Origin: Phyllobacterium sp. 628
Lineage (GTDB): Bacteria; Pseudomonadota; Alphaproteobacteria; Rhizobiales; Rhizobiaceae
Length of the DNA: 64,000 bases
NCBI RefSeq assembly: GCF_014189505.1
Contig: NZ_CP050301.1
Span: forward strand, 3,479,501 to 3,543,500
Direction of reading: 5' to 3'
The position numbers were made by a program, and so were the translations under genes. Below, one piece after another: positions 63,777 to 64,000 of this stretch (the stretch's first letter is position 1; every line of letters begins with the position of its first letter). The notes under the pieces are model-generated. The model saw only the letters and a list, made by a program, of their open reading frames with translations. It made no database searches and had not been told where the DNA came from.

Positions 63777-64000
63777 TTACCTCGCATAATGGGTTGGCAA
63801 AGCCGTCGTCGCCTTCAAAGTCTCCATCGAAACCGAGGCGGATATGTCAAAAAACTCGACCTTTTCAACCAGCGTTTTGTAGATACCGTCATAGGCTTCG
63901 ACACGCGGCAGAACCAGTTTCAGGATATAATCAATTGTGCCTGTCATTCGGTGCACCTCGACAATTTCAGGGATATCGATGATCGCCGCTCGAAACTGCT
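63777..64000 (-). CDS. Lrp/AsnC-family regulator, C-terminus only (cut by window edge)
   Basis: The visible 73 residues are the ligand-binding (RAM) C-terminal part of an Lrp/AsnC regulator: [68 protein letters not shown]. The EV.E.HR.TG..DY.L.....D...Y and TTALP patterns are diagnostic. The HTH lies right of the window. It probably controls amino-acid metabolism; its target is not visible. Confidence 0.9.
   Translation of the reverse strand, partial: QFRAAIIDIPEIVEVHRMTGTIDYILKLVLPRVEAYDGIYKTLVEKVEFFDISASVSMETLKATTALPTHYAR

Overview
The window is a chromosomal stretch from an alphaproteobacterium of the order Rhizobiales, most likely a Brucella/Ochrobactrum or Phyllobacterium relative. The evidence is a close BP26/Omp28 homolog, an Omp2b-type porin, a long rpoD, dnaG, yqeY and carA in the neighbourhood order usual for this group, and AfuABC and NtrY-like genes with Rhizobiales character. 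GC content is moderate to high and coding density is high. I see no CRISPR, phage or transposase genes.

Layout. 1-8 kb: a truncated metY, an old-yellow-enzyme reductase with a divergent ArsR regulator, a membrane GGDEF-EAL protein, and a membrane protein fused to a hotdog thioesterase. 8-14.6 kb: an AfuABC-type importer (more likely sugar phosphate than iron) with an inositol-monophosphatase-family phosphatase and a divergent LacI regulator. 14.6-18.4 kb: a cupin with a damaged 5' end, a degenerate peptide deformylase, a lone NtrY-like kinase and a tiny membrane protein. 18.6-27.5 kb: a molybdenum hydroxylase plus triheme cytochrome operon, several TetR/DeoR regulators, an MFS exporter and a Nudix hydrolase. 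27.8-29.3 kb: porin and tRNA-Ile(CAT).

29.5-42.5 kb is the most interesting part. A SorC-type regulator lies next to a complete glucitol-family PTS (gutM-srlA-srlE-srlB and a dedicated HPr-EI fusion). An operon follows with a DXR-like (DRL/DXR-II) oxidoreductase and acetoin-dehydrogenase-type E1 alpha, E1 beta and E2. There is no sorbitol-6-phosphate dehydrogenase. The two operons have nearly identical promoter boxes. I infer a catabolic route for 2-C-methyl-D-erythritol or a similar branched polyol: PTS import as the phosphate, DRL oxidation to 1-deoxy-D-xylulose 5-phosphate, then thiamine-dependent cleavage to acetyl-CoA and glyceraldehyde 3-phosphate. This is a hypothesis built from gene content, not a demonstrated pathway.

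42.5-53.6 kb: BP26, an OmpA-family protein with long repeats, a TetR/exported RidA-like pair with a striking double operator, rpoD and dnaG. 53.6-64 kb: a Na/Pi-cotransporter-like gene behind a Pho box, two families of inverted-repeat elements, SDR/LysR, yqeY, carA, an aldo-keto reductase, an NTF2-like/TetR pair, a TetA-like MFS efflux gene and a truncated Lrp-type regulator. Three genes (cupin, MFS at 23.5 kb, Na/Pi) carry a one-base frame disruption in or next to a homopolymer near their start codons.
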